This document shows positions 52,379 through 60,399 of a stretch of 64,000 nt of DNA, piece after piece. The DNA is from a virus. The DNA lies in the IMG/VR virus record IMGVR_UViG_3300020165_000008, positions 1 through 64,000 of that record; one strand, given 5' to 3'. Under the pieces are notes generated by a model. That model ran no database searches. It saw only the letters and a list, made by a program, of their open reading frames with translations, and was not told where the DNA came from. Position 1 is the stretch's first letter; each line of letters starts with the position of its first letter. The translations under genes were made by a program, and so were the position numbers.

Positions 52379-53583
52379 TCTACAACTCTCAATGTGGGAA
52401 ATGGAATAATAAATTTTACACCACGATCGATCAAGTCTTTGTTTTTCTCTATTATCTCTTTTTCAAAATTGTGAGACAAAAGAAGATAGTAATCTGGGTG
52501 TTCGACAGTCTTTTCATCGATAATAGGGATGTGGGAACCCGGTAAGTAATGGCCAATTTTAAGCTCGTTTATCTCGACAGACATGTCGATTAGAGAGTTA
52601 TCAATGCCAAAGTAATTAAGTAGGGTGTTTCCTTTTGCCGGTGCACCATAAGCGTAAATGGTTTTGCCGCTAGCTTTGAGCTTTTGTAGGAAATCTTTTA
52701 AATCACCTTTCTTGCTCTCAACCTTTTGCGCAAACTCTTTAAAGCTGTCTGTTGTGTATTTTTTATCATTTTCATGCAGCTCAAGATACCGATCGGTCTT
52801 TACATCATAGCTCCCGCCCCTATGTGTAACCTTTGCAATAATCGAACCACTGTGGATTTCAGAGTAGTAAGCATCGAAGATCTCTAAATCATATCGTTGC
52901 AAGAGGCTCTTAAGGCTAGCAAGAGTGTAGTAGCAGAGGTGTTCGTGGTAGATTGTGTCAAAATTCATCTTCTCAATCATTGTGCCGGCATACATAAACT
53001 GTACGATCAATACACCATCGTCTCTAAGTGATACCTTGATACCGTCAATAACGCTGTGCAGTTCCTCCAGGTGAAAGAACACGCCGGATGCATTGTAAAG
53101 CTTTACAGAGTTGTTTCCGAGATGTTGGTCTACACACTCCCTGTTGAAAAATTCATTAATAGTCCGGACGCCACTCATCTTAGAGTAGTCTGATACCCTA
53201 CTAGAAGACTCAACGTTTAAAACATTTTCAATGCCGCACTCCTTGTATTGTAATAGTTGCGAGCCGTCATTCCCACCAATATCAACCACAAGATCGTCCG
53301 ACTTCATATCAAATTGTTCGACGTTCTCACTTGCAACCTCATAAAAATGATTTCGCAGTGTCGATGTCACACCAGACAGGTAGCAATGATCTGCAAACAT
53401 TTTTTCTTTCGGTACCGTATGGTCTAGCTGCAGCAAATTACATCCCTCGCAACACTTAAGCCTGAGTGGGAACGTCTCTTCTCTCCCAACTTCCTCTTCT
53501 TTTAGAAAATCATTACACCAAGGGTGCTCCCCGAGATCCAAAATTAATTCTAGCTCTTTTGAGCCACAGCCTCTACATTTCAT
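52375..53583 (-). CDS. Sugar C-methyltransferase with zinc-binding N-terminus
   Basis: 402 aa. Zinc finger at the N-terminus: C3, C6 (CRGC) and C45, C48 (CEGC). The SAM-binding motif is VVDIGGNDGS (99-108). LREDGVLIVQFMYAGTMIEK, YHEHLCYYTLASLKSLLQRY and the C-terminal Rossmann-like part (IYAYGAPAKGNTLLNYFG, HIPIIDE) match the three-domain TylC3/NovU family of C-3 or C-5 sugar methyltransferases. Length (about 400 aa) is normal. The phage may build a branched-chain deoxysugar. It overlaps both neighbours by 4 nt. Confidence 0.9.
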   Translation of the reverse strand: MKCRGCGSKELELILDLGEHPWCNDFLKEEEVGREETFPLRLKCCEGCNLLQLDHTVPKEKMFADHCYLSGVTSTLRNHFYEVASENVEQFDMKSDDLVVDIGGNDGSQLLQYKECGIENVLNVESSSRVSDYSKMSGVRTINEFFNRECVDQHLGNNSVKLYNASGVFFHLEELHSVIDGIKVSLRDDGVLIVQFMYAGTMIEKMNFDTIYHEHLCYYTLASLKSLLQRYDLEIFDAYYSEIHSGSIIAKVTHRGGSYDVKTDRYLELHENDKKYTTDSFKEFAQKVESKKGDLKDFLQKLKASGKTIYAYGAPAKGNTLLNYFGIDNSLIDMSVEINELKIGHYLPGSHIPIIDEKTVEHPDYYLLLSHNFEKEIIEKNKDLIDRGVKFIIPFPTLRVVE

Positions 53584-54542
53584 TGTTTATTCCTTATTGT
53601 GCTTAAAAAGTTTGAAACTTGATAAGATTTAGATTTTTCATATGCATTATCAACAATGTGTTGATAGTCATTCCAATTATTAACTATGTCTTTTATTTTT
53701 TTGTTTAAGTCTTCTTGATCTTCGAAATAAACAAAGTCTTCACCAGGCTTGTAGTAAAGCTCGGCAATATTCCACGGATCTCTCATAACAAGATTCAAAG
53801 TTCTCGAAAAGGCGGCTTCGTGCATCCTGGTTTTAAATTGTGGCATTATATTCCATCGATTTTCTCCAACCTCTTTGAAAGCTTCATTTTCATTCCATTT
53901 ATCAAAGGACATTATGTTTGGAATGTGCTCCTGGTTAACGTGTACTATGTTGTAGCATACAGATATTTTTGTTTTCGCAATAAGATTAACTTTTTCTTGG
54001 AACGCTAAATTTAAGTTTGTAGCATAGCCATTTTTTATACATGCGATAGTTAGGTTGTTTATGTGGCTTGTCATTGTGCAATAGCGATAAGCAAAATTTT
54101 TCATAACTTGCAAGCACTGCACGTGCTCGATCCCGTGGATACCACCATGATATATCACATCGTATTGCTTTTCTTGCCTCTCTGGTATTAGCGAAGGGCT
54201 GTATGGATAGAAAAGGTTAGCGTACTCTCGATCTAATCCAAGTGAGTTCAACCACTGGTTTGTGTATGGGCAAATAGAATAGACCTCGTTAAAAAAGGAC
54301 TCTCTGTCAAAAGTATGTACGCCATCGATGACCGAGGGTTGCGCAAATTCGCACGGTGCCCAGTTGTTGAAAAAAATTCGTCTCTTAAAGTCAGCATATC
54401 TATTATGTAAGATGGTATTTGTTGCAGAGTTATAACCATAAAACAATACGTTTTCATTGGAGGGTTCAGAAAAATCTTTAAAACCCCAATGAAATGCATT
54501 CGTATCAGGAACTTCTGCTGTTAGGTCTTCGACTATTTGCAT
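53580..54542 (-). CDS. CgeB-like glycosyltransferase candidate
   Basis: 320 aa. The second half (PQFKTRMHEAAFSRTLNLVM, then RDPWNIAELYYKPGEDFVYF and EDQEDLNKKIKDIVNNW) resembles the nucleotide-sugar-binding domain of CgeB/GT4-type glycosyltransferases: K(T)R-x-EA-A near the sugar phosphate, then E-xx-YY. The first half (ENVLFYGYNSATNTILHNRY, FFNNWAPCEF) is the acceptor-side domain. Specificity unknown. It sits among other transferases and co-transcribes with the two GT-A-like genes upstream of it (54542-55951). Confidence 0.72.
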   Translation of the reverse strand: MQIVEDLTAEVPDTNAFHWGFKDFSEPSNENVLFYGYNSATNTILHNRYADFKRRIFFNNWAPCEFAQPSVIDGVHTFDRESFFNEVYSICPYTNQWLNSLGLDREYANLFYPYSPSLIPERQEKQYDVIYHGGIHGIEHVQCLQVMKNFAYRYCTMTSHINNLTIACIKNGYATNLNLAFQEKVNLIAKTKISVCYNIVHVNQEHIPNIMSFDKWNENEAFKEVGENRWNIMPQFKTRMHEAAFSRTLNLVMRDPWNIAELYYKPGEDFVYFEDQEDLNKKIKDIVNNWNDYQHIVDNAYEKSKSYQVSNFLSTIRNKQ

Positions 54543-55294
54543 TATACAAACCCTCTTTTGTTGATATCGATGTTATATTCTTTAATCATAGTGGCCATTT
54601 TATCCGGATATTCGGCTAGGTTCCACTTCCCCTTCACCAAAGCAGTCGATATATGTGGAAAAACTATTGAATCATAATGATAAAGGCCTCTCTTTTGTTC
54701 ACCATAATAACAATAAGATCCCCTAATCCCCAACTCCTGACATGTCTTGGTCGCTTTGAATTCAAAAGAATTCTCCCAATCAACATTTGCAATGTGTGCA
54801 TCGGGTCCTTTTTTATGGATTAGTTTCAACTTTTCCGTTCGCCAAAGCGCTGCTTGGTTGGTGTAGAAGTATGGAACTTCATTGTAAAGATGGTGTATAT
54901 TATCGCATCTTTTATACTTTGGGTAATCAACATCAACTAGACCTCCTTTCATAAGCCTTATGAATGATAAGTTACTTTCTTTACTCAACAACGAAACAAA
55001 GTCGCTAATGAGATCGATGCGCACATTTTCGTAAAGTATGTAATCTTCGGATATATATATACAATACTCCTCTTTAACAGACTCAATACACGAGCTAAAT
55101 TGTTCCTGGTATTTTTTGGTCGAATCGTACTTTACTATGTCATACCCTGCAGGCATGGCACCTAAATCATCGTCGACAAAGACGTACTTTTTATGAAAAA
55201 AACCTTCTGGTATATGACGATCAAGCCTGTCAAAGAAGGCTTTCCATACATCATTATTTTTACTTATTGTATTAATTACAAGCGCTATTTTCAT
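54542..55294 (-). CDS. GT-A-fold glycosyltransferase candidate
   Basis: 250 aa. The N-terminus (MKIALVINTISKNNDVWKAF) and YCIYISEDYILYENV, an acidic metal-binding-like loop replacing a classical DxD, suggest a GT-A fold. FIRLMKGGLVDVDYPKYKRC, YTNQAALWRTEKL and the C-terminal DWENSFEFKA stretch (acidic, usual acceptor-side position) fit transferases of this type. Identification is by pattern and neighbours and is less certain than for the GT4 enzymes. Adjacent to another short GT-A-like gene. Confidence 0.65.
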   Translation of the reverse strand: MKIALVINTISKNNDVWKAFFDRLDRHIPEGFFHKKYVFVDDDLGAMPAGYDIVKYDSTKKYQEQFSSCIESVKEEYCIYISEDYILYENVRIDLISDFVSLLSKESNLSFIRLMKGGLVDVDYPKYKRCDNIHHLYNEVPYFYTNQAALWRTEKLKLIHKKGPDAHIANVDWENSFEFKATKTCQELGIRGSYCYYGEQKRGLYHYDSIVFPHISTALVKGKWNLAEYPDKMATMIKEYNIDINKRGFV

Positions 55295-55951
55295 TTATTT
55301 ATTTTGATCAAAGCTGTATAAGGCTGATTTCATAGCATTCACCTTCTCACCGCAGCCACCTACACCTATTGCGTGATAAAAGCGGCAGTTAGACGTGCGC
55401 TGCCCGTAGTCACATGACAGCACTTTATAATCTAACGGCGGGGTACCGCCGCCGGCGATGAGATAATCATTGAACTGAATCTGAGGGTATCCAGCTGGAG
55501 GGTTTTCAGTGATCAGTGTAGATATCAGATCCATGAATTCTGAAAACTTAACCAAAGCCTTTGAGGTACAGTTGATCCCAAGAAAACCCATATTTACACC
55601 GGCCGACATGCCGCTGTTGTCATCATACTGTGTGACTAAATCGTAGTCATCTAGAAACAACTCGATGTTTCGGATAGTGTCTTTCTTATACCTGTTAAAC
55701 ACAATGTCGGAGTCGATAAACAGGATCTTAGATCCCACGTTCTCCTCGATCAACTCGGGTAAACGCAGCCATCGTGACAGCATTAACTTCATATATTCAA
55801 TCGTTCCAGTTTGGCCGGCGAGGCTCTTGGTTGAGTCGTCACCCCCTAGTAACCGGACTATCTCTAGGTCCTCAAGTTCTGCGCAGCTTTGTTCTAGCAG
55901 TTCTAAACATGATATCACAGAGTTGGTGTAAAAAACATAAGCTTTCATCAT
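55295..55951 (-). CDS. GT-A-fold nucleotide-diphospho-sugar transferase candidate
   Basis: 218 aa. KILFIDSDIVFNRY holds a DSD metal-binding motif in the typical place after a hydrophobic strand. GMSAGVNMGFLGINCT and FNDYLIAGGGTPP match the acceptor region of GT77-like nucleotide-diphospho-sugar transferases, and Cys-rich SCDYGQRTSNC follows. There is no membrane segment. It begins within the end of the radical SAM gene (4-nt overlap). Confidence 0.7.
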   Translation of the reverse strand: MMKAYVFYTNSVISCLELLEQSCAELEDLEIVRLLGGDDSTKSLAGQTGTIEYMKLMLSRWLRLPELIEENVGSKILFIDSDIVFNRYKKDTIRNIELFLDDYDLVTQYDDNSGMSAGVNMGFLGINCTSKALVKFSEFMDLISTLITENPPAGYPQIQFNDYLIAGGGTPPLDYKVLSCDYGQRTSNCRFYHAIGVGGCGEKVNAMKSALYSFDQNK

Positions 55952-56928
55952 GAATCACCTTTGAGTTGATCAACTAGATTTGCATACCGTCTTCCTTCGC
56001 CTGGCCATCTAGTCTGCTTCCAATCCGGACATTGACCGCAAAATTTATGACAGCCAAACTCATTACGGACATGAGCCTCTCTTAGAGATTTAAGAAAAGG
56101 GCCTTGCCAAGCTTCTTTGATCGTGGTCTTGCGAAAATCCGTAAACGTTGATTTATACTTCCAGTCTGTAGGGCAGAAGGACAGGTATCCTTTGGGGTCG
56201 AGAGTCAGTCTTTCCCATGGGTAAAGGCAAGGGTACCTCTCTTCTTCTTTTTGTTCATGATGCATTCTTTTGGCGATGTTGTCGACAGCCCCGGCGGCTG
56301 AATGAAGACGCCTAATAATAACTTTATCTGCTCCATTTTCTGTCCAAAACTTCCGGAAGTTGTTGATCTCGTGGGTGTTTTGTGGTTGTTCTACGAAACT
56401 AACGACCACTTTTGTACCTAGTTGGTCCCGCCTTACCCAGTCAATGAGTCTAAGGACGTTGGTTTTAGTTCTTGTCAGGTCACCATTGACTCTTACCTTC
56501 GAATAGGTCTCCGGCGTGTGGGCATCAATGCTAATATCAATCATGTGAATTCCGGAGTCTAGAAGCTCACGTGTTTTTCTTTCTCTCATGATGGTGCCAT
56601 TCGTCGTCAAACACACAAAAGTGTTTGAATTATCCACGGCGTATTTTACCATCTTATAGCCTTCTGGGTGTATTAAGGGTTCTCCATTACTAGTGTAACG
56701 TATATATTTACAAGCGCCGGCTGCATCGTCTCGTACTTCGTGCACCATTTTTTTATTTAGTGCTGGCTCTAAATATCTTTTTGCATAATACTCTGATTTT
56801 TTGAACACTGGATGGGGGCAATGGATACACGCCAAGTTGCAAATCTCTGTAATGTCCATTATCAATTGAGATGGAAACTCAGCTGAGAGGCCATCTCGAA
56901 AAGCATAATTTTCTATGTTGTTTGTCAT
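55948..56928 (-). CDS. Radical SAM/SPASM protein
   Basis: 326 aa. The N-terminal motif is CNLACIHC (C30, C34, C37), binding the 4Fe-4S cluster that cleaves SAM. CKYIRYTSNGEPLIHPEGYK and VCLTTNGT are core strands of the TIM-barrel. The C-terminus has a SPASM-like Cys set (YPCLYPWERLTLDPKGYLSF, CPTDW, then FGCHKFCGQCPDW) for a second cluster. Relatives modify peptides, sugars or aminoglycosides, including dehydrogenation or epimerisation. Placed between transferase genes and WbqC, it may alter a sugar or tether; the substrate is unknown. Confidence 0.88.
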   Translation of the reverse strand: MTNNIENYAFRDGLSAEFPSQLIMDITEICNLACIHCPHPVFKKSEYYAKRYLEPALNKKMVHEVRDDAAGACKYIRYTSNGEPLIHPEGYKMVKYAVDNSNTFVCLTTNGTIMRERKTRELLDSGIHMIDISIDAHTPETYSKVRVNGDLTRTKTNVLRLIDWVRRDQLGTKVVVSFVEQPQNTHEINNFRKFWTENGADKVIIRRLHSAAGAVDNIAKRMHHEQKEEERYPCLYPWERLTLDPKGYLSFCPTDWKYKSTFTDFRKTTIKEAWQGPFLKSLREAHVRNEFGCHKFCGQCPDWKQTRWPGEGRRYANLVDQLKGDS

Positions 56929-56941
56929 TTTTTAATTCAGT

Positions 56942-57625
56942 TTATATAAAATTGATCGATTGTTTCCCACAGCTGAATAGCAAATCTATTATGCTCACCT
57001 TGTGCACAAAGTCACCATGCAGCTGCGGATATTCTGGATATTTGCTGTAATCCATCCATGTTAACTTGATCCCGGCCAATTCGAACTTATCTCGATCGAT
57101 ATAATCTTTAGCGGCAGGACCGGAGACATACTCAGATGCGCCGGCCTGAGTGCATATGTCGATTAGCCTATCAGTTTTGTCTTCAGCTGACAAATTATAC
57201 TCTGCAGAAGAAACTATATTTGTATTAATATCCAAGTAGTCGCATATACCGACTATAAAATGCCGATTAACTTCAGAGATGGTGTTATAATTAGATGTCG
57301 TATATAAATTCTCGATGTATGGAAGGACTTTCTTATAGTCTGGGGCTTTAGAATATGCTTCTTTGATTGACTTAAGATGACTGCTTCTCCAATCTCCATC
57401 ATTAATAATTATTGCATCTTTTATCTTTTGATGATACCGCCCCTTGACGCCTACCGGCACAGTTAGCCACTTCAGGCCATGACATGTCTTAATCTTGTTC
57501 CTGTTTCGCCAATCACGTTTAGTGTATTGTACGTCGTCGTACAGCACAAAAGTGTCGACTGACTGGATCATGTCAAAATAACCTTTCCAGGATATATAAT
57601 TTGATTGATTGATAGCTATCTTCAT
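56942..57625 (-). CDS. WbqC-like protein
   Basis: 227 aa. Conserved WbqC family pattern: IAINQSNYISWKGYFDMIQS, FVLYDDVQYTKRDWRNRN, LTVPVG, then TDRLIDICTQAGASEYVSGP and a C-terminal SIIDLLFSCG. WbqC is required for O-antigen-type polysaccharide gene clusters and is found near aminotransferases; the reaction is not established. Here it neighbours a DegT-type aminotransferase and a radical SAM gene. Length is as in bacteria. Confidence 0.9.
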   Translation of the reverse strand: MKIAINQSNYISWKGYFDMIQSVDTFVLYDDVQYTKRDWRNRNKIKTCHGLKWLTVPVGVKGRYHQKIKDAIIINDGDWRSSHLKSIKEAYSKAPDYKKVLPYIENLYTTSNYNTISEVNRHFIVGICDYLDINTNIVSSAEYNLSAEDKTDRLIDICTQAGASEYVSGPAAKDYIDRDKFELAGIKLTWMDYSKYPEYPQLHGDFVHKVSIIDLLFSCGKQSINFI

Positions 57626-57626
57626 A

Positions 57627-58238
57627 CTAGACGGTTTTATGGTCCTTAAATAACTTAAACTCTCTGAGATCTTTATAACTAGGGAGCTCCGGGAGATCCT
57701 CCACGTGATCCGGATAGTTTTGCATAAGGGTAAGACCCCTTGCCGCTTGCTCTGGTGTCATATATGCATTCCATCCATTGATCTCAATGTTGTCATCGTG
57801 GTATGCTACTTCACCTCGGCCTTCATATCTCCCCTTCCGAAACCACTCGGCCGCATCCTTATCGTCAGTTAGGATCATGCCACCTTTACCTATTTTTAAA
57901 TGCTTCTTGATGTGGAACGATAAACACATATAGCTACCTGGCATGTACATATTGCTAGTGAGCCTTTTTGCTGCATCATATATGGGGTAGGGTTCGAGTT
58001 GATATATCCCCTTCCAGTCATAATCTTTAAACTTAACCGTGCCTCCGGCATGCATAATAGATTGGGGCACTGAAAGATATGTACGGGCTGGGATGATAAC
58101 GTCTTTTACTTCCAGATACTCACAGCAAAGCAGGATTGCGTCGGTGCAGTTATCAGTCGAAATTGCATACTTGGATCCGCAATAATCAGCCATGGTTTCT
58201 TCGAACATTTTCACTATTTTATATGGATTGTGTCTCAT
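57627..58238 (-). CDS. Short DegT/DnrJ/EryC1-type aminotransferase
   Basis: 203 aa, about half the usual 370-390. PLP-binding elements: Asp88 in PIYDAA, SFHIKKHLKIGKGG with Lys112 in the place of the Schiff-base Lys. Early part has STDNCTDAILLC like the family's NGT..L.AL. The C-terminal small domain is largely absent, ending soon after the cofactor site (MTPEQAARGLTLMQNY, typical substrate loop). Either a compact phage version or a degenerate enzyme. It would aminate a 4-keto sugar nucleotide, feeding the acetyltransferase next to it. Confidence 0.82.
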   Translation of the reverse strand: MRHNPYKIVKMFEETMADYCGSKYAISTDNCTDAILLCCEYLEVKDVIIPARTYLSVPQSIMHAGGTVKFKDYDWKGIYQLEPYPIYDAAKRLTSNMYMPGSYMCLSFHIKKHLKIGKGGMILTDDKDAAEWFRKGRYEGRGEVAYHDDNIEINGWNAYMTPEQAARGLTLMQNYPDHVEDLPELPSYKDLREFKLFKDHKTV

Positions 58239-58239
58239 G

Positions 58240-58626
58240 TCATCTCTCTAATATATAGTATTTTCTCTTGTATCCACAACTTTCAAACAATCTCAGGCTA
58301 GCCTCGTTGGCAATTTTTACTTTGGCTGCAGCTGTTGGGTGATGTTTGGCCATTTCGCTGACCATGTAGCTTCCAATCTTCATGCCTTGAAACTCCGGAC
58401 TCACCGCCACTCTTATATCGCCTTCGATAACACCAATAAAGCCAACCGGTGTCTCATCAGACAAACATATAAAATAACAATCAGAATGTTTCTTCATAAA
58501 ACGTTCATGAGTTGTTTGCTCGATATGTTCTTGCTCGATAAAGGACTCCTTGGTGCCAGGAGCATTCCTTAAATTTCTTATGAACTCCCAGAATGTGTAG
58601 TCGTTCTTTACCAATTTTAGCTCCAT
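58240..58626 (-). CDS. GNAT-family acetyltransferase
   Basis: 128 aa. Acetyl-CoA loop QGMKIGSYM (80-88) follows the strand IRVAVSPEF; the C-terminal ASLRLFESCGYKRK is the usual motif B helix and strand. Located directly before (upstream of) the aminotransferase, it likely N-acetylates an amino sugar nucleotide, as in bacterial 4-acetamido-deoxysugar pathways (inference from neighbours). The end abuts the aminotransferase start with 1 nt between. Confidence 0.85.
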   Translation of the reverse strand: MELKLVKNDYTFWEFIRNLRNAPGTKESFIEQEHIEQTTHERFMKKHSDCYFICLSDETPVGFIGVIEGDIRVAVSPEFQGMKIGSYMVSEMAKHHPTAAAKVKIANEASLRLFESCGYKRKYYILER

Positions 58627-59411
58627 ATATCCCTCTGGCTACTATAGTGATTACTGTGCCCCAACCAATAGGAGGTTAGATAGCCTCTTGTATGGACCCA
58701 GCCCTCAAGATTTAAAAGCGGGTTTAAGCAACTTCCAATATCTAGAAAAGTATTCTGATTGTCTTCTTTAAAGCACTCATAGATAATAAAATTTGATAAC
58801 GAGGCAGCTGAACATAATACTATGGCGTCTTTAATGCTGTTTTTAGATATGTATGTCTTTACCTTCTCAATAGTATCATAACTATCAATCATGCAATTTG
58901 AGCCAACTCTAAACTCTTTCGAAATCTCAAAAGGTAATCGATTAGTGTCTGCTAGCTCGTTAACTACATAAATGACTTCTCTTCTTTTGAACAAAGGAAT
59001 TATTTCTTCTACAAATCTTTTATAATTTGCATTTATTAACAAGTTTGCAAAAGTTAAATTATCTCCAGGGGCGCCGTGTTCTTTCACCATCCAGGCGAAG
59101 TTATCCTTGCCGACATGGGAGTCTGTTGGTGTGCAGATTCCCTTGAAGTACCCTTCTTGATTGTGCTTGAAACATTTAAGTAAAAGTGCACGATATGATT
59201 GGTGCTTTTCTGGAATGAACTCTTTCTGCTCCTCTTTTGTATAGATGTTGCTTCCTATAATATCACCTGTTTGATAAAATTTATCTGCTAAAACTAACTT
59301 TTTATTCTGCATGATAAACAATTCACCATCAGAAAATCTCGTAAACGCAAAATTTTCTTTATTTTTTAATTTATTTAAAATTGTATTAAAAGCTTTAGTA
59401 TAATCTTTCAT
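58617..59411 (-). CDS. GT-D-like glycosyltransferase candidate
   Basis: 264 aa. NFAFTRFSDGELFIMQNKKL carries the DGE element after a strand, as in GT-D (DUF1792) glycosyltransferases. EVIYVVNELAD and NTFLDIGSCLNPLLN mark the later nucleotide-sugar-binding strands. No classic GT-A or GT-B motifs. Identification by pattern; transferase activity unproven. Overlaps the 2-epimerase gene by 17 nt. Confidence 0.7.
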   Translation of the reverse strand: MKDYTKAFNTILNKLKNKENFAFTRFSDGELFIMQNKKLVLADKFYQTGDIIGSNIYTKEEQKEFIPEKHQSYRALLLKCFKHNQEGYFKGICTPTDSHVGKDNFAWMVKEHGAPGDNLTFANLLINANYKRFVEEIIPLFKRREVIYVVNELADTNRLPFEISKEFRVGSNCMIDSYDTIEKVKTYISKNSIKDAIVLCSAASLSNFIIYECFKEDNQNTFLDIGSCLNPLLNLEGWVHTRGYLTSYWLGHSNHYSSQRDIWS

Positions 59412-60399
59412 TTTTGTTCAATTTATTCAATATCATGACGACCCGTTTAGATGTTTGGCCGTCACCGAAAGGGCATTGTGTCGTTGACGGTACCGCTCTC
59501 AATTGCTTCTCAAAGGCTGTATGTAGGGTTTGTATCTGAACTAGCGTTGAATACTCACCTAGAGATTCAGGACGCTCTGTTGTGTCTCTGCATACTAAAC
59601 AATGTTTTCCTAGGAAAGATGCCTCTTCTTGAATTCCGCCGGAGTCCGTTATAATCATTTTACACTGAGCTATTTCTGTTATAAACTGTTCGTATTGTAG
59701 TGGCTCTATCACCCTAACTTTTTTAAAGACGTCTCTATGTTGTGCGACATTCGGATTGGGGTGCAGTGGAATGAAAAAATCCAATTCATGATGGTGGTTT
59801 GCTATCTTTTCTATTTCTTTAAACCACAATCTAATGTTATCATGGTTTTCTCTTCTATGCAAGGTAATTATAATTTTATTTGTTTCCGATACCTTAAGAT
59901 TAATCAAATTATCTAGTACACTATTGCCAACAACAAAAATATTATCTTTAAAATTCTCAGTTATCAGATTTTGTCTTGTCAACTCTGTTGGACAAAGGTG
60001 AATATCTGCCATAGCCGAAATAGAGCGACGGTTAAATTCTTCTGGGTATGGATGACTCTTGTTGTAGGTTCTCAATCCTGCTTCTAGATGAATTATCTTC
60101 TTATTCCGATGAAAGGCAGCTAGCGCAACAGCAAAGGATGACGTCGTGTCTCCTTGTACCAGTACAGATGTAATCCGATGAAAGATCTGATTATTGTTTA
60201 GCACTGAAGCGACTATAGAGTCTAGTCTGTTATCGCCAGGTTTGATATTGAGTGCTAGACAGTTCTGAACGTTTTTTATTAAATCTTCATGCTGACCTGT
60301 AAAAAGCACCCTGTATGGAACTTTACTATAATCAAAAGCGTCAAGTATCGGCTTGATCTTTATCCATTCTGGTCTAGTCCCAAAAGATACTAAAATCAT
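59395..60399 (-). CDS. wecB: UDP-N-acetylglucosamine 2-epimerase
   Basis: 334 aa, GT-B-like fold. VSFGTRPEWIKIKPIL, QGDTTSSFAVALAAF, HLEAGLRT (104-111), PYPEEFNR (117-124), TLHRRENH, TDSGGIQEEA and RDTTERPES are full WecB/MnaA signatures. It makes UDP-ManNAc from UDP-GlcNAc, used in enterobacterial common antigen, teichoic acid linkers and capsules. No UDP-ManNAc dehydrogenase (WecC) was seen. Slightly shorter than bacterial enzymes (about 375 aa) but motif-complete. It begins at the stop of the fused transferase gene. Confidence 0.93.
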   Translation of the reverse strand: MILVSFGTRPEWIKIKPILDAFDYSKVPYRVLFTGQHEDLIKNVQNCLALNIKPGDNRLDSIVASVLNNNQIFHRITSVLVQGDTTSSFAVALAAFHRNKKIIHLEAGLRTYNKSHPYPEEFNRRSISAMADIHLCPTELTRQNLITENFKDNIFVVGNSVLDNLINLKVSETNKIIITLHRRENHDNIRLWFKEIEKIANHHHELDFFIPLHPNPNVAQHRDVFKKVRVIEPLQYEQFITEIAQCKMIITDSGGIQEEASFLGKHCLVCRDTTERPESLGEYSTLVQIQTLHTAFEKQLRAVPSTTQCPFGDGQTSKRVVMILNKLNKNERLY

